NCBI GenBank assembly: GCA_016930475.1
Contig: JAFGGR010000143.1
Coordinates: 1 to 8,105 of the forward strand
From: Clostridiales bacterium
GTDB lineage: Bacteria; Bacillota; Clostridia; Saccharofermentanales; Saccharofermentanaceae
DNA length: 8,105 bases
Direction: 5' to 3'
Shown here: positions 7,350 through 8,105 of the stretch, piece by piece
Layout: every line of letters begins with the position of its first letter
How positions within the stretch are numbered: position 1 is the first letter of the stretch
Program-made: the position numbers and the translations under genes
Notes under the pieces: generated by a model
What the model saw: the letters and a program-made list of their open reading frames with translations, nothing else
Told to the model about the DNA's origin: nothing
Databases searched by the model: none

Positions 7350-7358
7350 TGGTACAAT
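7350..7358 (+). promoter_or_regulatory. Extended -10 promoter of def-fmt
   Basis: TGGTACAAT contains an extended -10 (TG, one base, then TACAAT; hexamer at 7353-7358) of the sigma-A/sigma-70 type. The -35 region is poor, which is typical of extended -10 promoters. Transcription would start near 7365, leaving a leader of about 20 nt that contains the AAAGAGG ribosome site (7369-7375). Its position between the priA terminator and def supports def-fmt as a separate unit. Confidence 0.6.
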
Positions 7359-7368
7359 ATATGGACAG

Positions 7369-7375
7369 AAAGAGG
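7369..7375 (+). promoter_or_regulatory. Ribosome binding site of def
   Basis: AAAGAGG at 7369-7375 lies 9 nt before the ATG at 7385. This selects that ATG rather than the in-frame ATGs at 7349 and 7361. The first overlaps the -10 element, and the second would lie at or before the predicted transcript start. Confidence 0.7.
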
Positions 7376-7384
7376 TTGATAGAT

Positions 7385-7852
7385 ATGGCATTAAGAGAAA
7401 TTGTTACCGTCGGGGACGAGGTCCTGCGCAAGCGGGCGCGTGAGGTCGTTAATGTGAATGACAAATTGTGCGTTCTCCTGGACGACATGGCGGAAACCAT
7501 GAGATACGAGGGCCGCGGGATCGGTTTGGCTGCCCCGCAGGTCGGTATATTGAAGCGCGTGTTTGTCGTGGATGTCGGCGATGAGAACGGGCTGATCGAG
7601 TTTATTAATCCGGAAATCATTGAGGCCGAGGGAGAGGTCATCGGTGAGGAAGGGTGTTTGTCCGTTCCCGGACGATCCGGATGTGTTGTACGGCCGGAGC
7701 GGATCACCGTTCGGGCGATGGACCGCCACGGGGAGCGTTTTGAGTTGAAGGCCGAAGGCATTCTTGCGGTATGCATATGTCATGAGAACGATCATCTCGA
7801 CGGGGTTTTATTTATCGATAAGATCGTGGAACAGGAAGAAGAACCAAATTGA
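7385..7852 (+). CDS. def: Peptide deformylase
   Basis: Def removes the formyl group from the N-terminal formylmethionine of new proteins at the ribosome, the first step of N-terminal maturation. The product has 155 residues, a normal length. All three family motifs are intact: GIGLAAPQV (45-53, with Q52 for the oxyanion), EEGCLSVPG with metal-ligand C91, and HENDHLDG with metal ligands H133 and H137 and catalytic E134. The residue before motif 3 is Cys where Gln is common. The N-terminal ALREIVTVGDEVLRKRA segment is typical and supports the start at 7385 rather than the 12-residue longer form. The stop codon TGA (7850-7852) overlaps the TTG start of fmt. The def-fmt pair is a very widely conserved arrangement and follows priA in many Bacillota. 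Confidence 0.97.
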   Translation: MALREIVTVGDEVLRKRAREVVNVNDKLCVLLDDMAETMRYEGRGIGLAAPQVGILKRVFVVDVGDENGLIEFINPEIIEAEGEVIGEEGCLSVPGRSGCVVRPERITVRAMDRHGERFELKAEGILAVCICHENDHLDGVLFIDKIVEQEEEPN

Positions 7853-8105
7853 ACGAGAACGTTATATTTATGGGGACCCCGCAATTCGCTGCCGTTGTAC
7901 TGGAGAGACTTATCAACTCCGGCTATCGTGTCGTTGCGTGCTTTACCCAACCGGACAAGCCGGTCGGCCGAAAGATGCAACTGACCCCGTCGCCGGTCAA
8001 GGTGGCGGCAGAAGCGGCGGGAATTCCGGTTTACCAGCCGAATCGTCTGCGTGACGATGAGGTCATAAAACAAATCAAGGAACTGCGGCCGGATCTGATC
8101 ATCAC
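7849..8105 (+). CDS. fmt: Methionyl-tRNA formyltransferase, N-terminal 85 residues (3' end outside window)
   Basis: Fmt transfers a formyl group from 10-formyltetrahydrofolate to Met-tRNA(fMet). The frame is open to the window end, giving about 85 residues. The N-terminus after the start, NENVIFMGTPQFA, matches the family's VFMGTP-F signature. TQPDKPVGRKMQLTPSPVK and the later LRPDLII are also characteristic. The formyl-folate-binding SLLP motif would lie beyond the window. The best start is TTG at 7849, overlapping the def stop as TTGA. The first in-frame ATG (7870) is inside the FMGTP strand and would truncate the Rossmann fold. A purine-rich AGGAAGAAG at 7833-7841 inside the end of def can serve as ribosome site. 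Coupling to def translation is likely. Confidence 0.93.
   Translation, partial: MNENVIFMGTPQFAAVVLERLINSGYRVVACFTQPDKPVGRKMQLTPSPVKVAAEAAGIPVYQPNRLRDDEVIKQIKELRPDLII

Noticed and set aside
7349..7384. 12-residue N-terminal extension of Def from the ATG at 7349
   Set aside because: That ATG overlaps the -10 element and would lie upstream of the likely transcript start. The residues MVQYMDRKRLID are not typical of Def, while ALREIV after the ATG at 7385 is.
7311..7384. Riboswitch or attenuator leader upstream of def
   Set aside because: The predicted leader is only about 20 nt, and the gap holds no recognisable aptamer, leader peptide or second terminator.

Overview
The window is a compact, all-plus-strand housekeeping region of five genes: the 3' end of ispG, a complete PolC-type polC, a complete priA, a complete def, and the 5' end of fmt. 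PolC-type replicases occur almost only in Bacillota and close relatives. Together with ispG directly upstream of polC, the MEP isoprenoid pathway and strong GGAGG-type ribosome sites, this points to a clostridial-type Bacillota. Base composition looks GC-rich for that group (above half by eye, not counted), so an uncultured or less familiar Clostridia lineage is plausible. The genus cannot be told from this sequence.

Layout: ispG (1-456, start outside the window) is followed after 22 nt by polC (479-5005), and 24 nt later by priA (5030-7261). These three look like one transcription unit. The 123-nt gap 7262-7384 is the only non-coding stretch of any size. It holds a probable intrinsic terminator (7279-7307), two small palindromes and an extended -10 promoter placed just ahead of def. 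def (7385-7852) and fmt (from 7849, TTG start) overlap and are probably translationally coupled. No RNA genes, mobile elements, CRISPR arrays or phage genes were seen.

How the genes work together: PolC is the replicative polymerase and PriA reloads the replisome at stalled forks, so their adjacency is functionally sensible. It nevertheless joins two neighbourhoods (ispG-polC and priA-def-fmt) that are usually separate in Bacillota. Def and Fmt are the paired enzymes that remove and add the N-formyl group of initiator methionine.

The main point of interest is inside PolC. The DEDDh proofreading exonuclease that is normally inserted in the PHP domain is present as a domain, but it has lost at least three of its five catalytic residues, while the polymerase aspartates are intact. 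The surrounding PHP domain carries all nine positions of a complete metal-binding site. The sequence therefore suggests a replicase whose classical proofreading site has died and whose PHP site may have taken over. PriA also has an unusual helicase motif II (DEEQ in place of DEEH).
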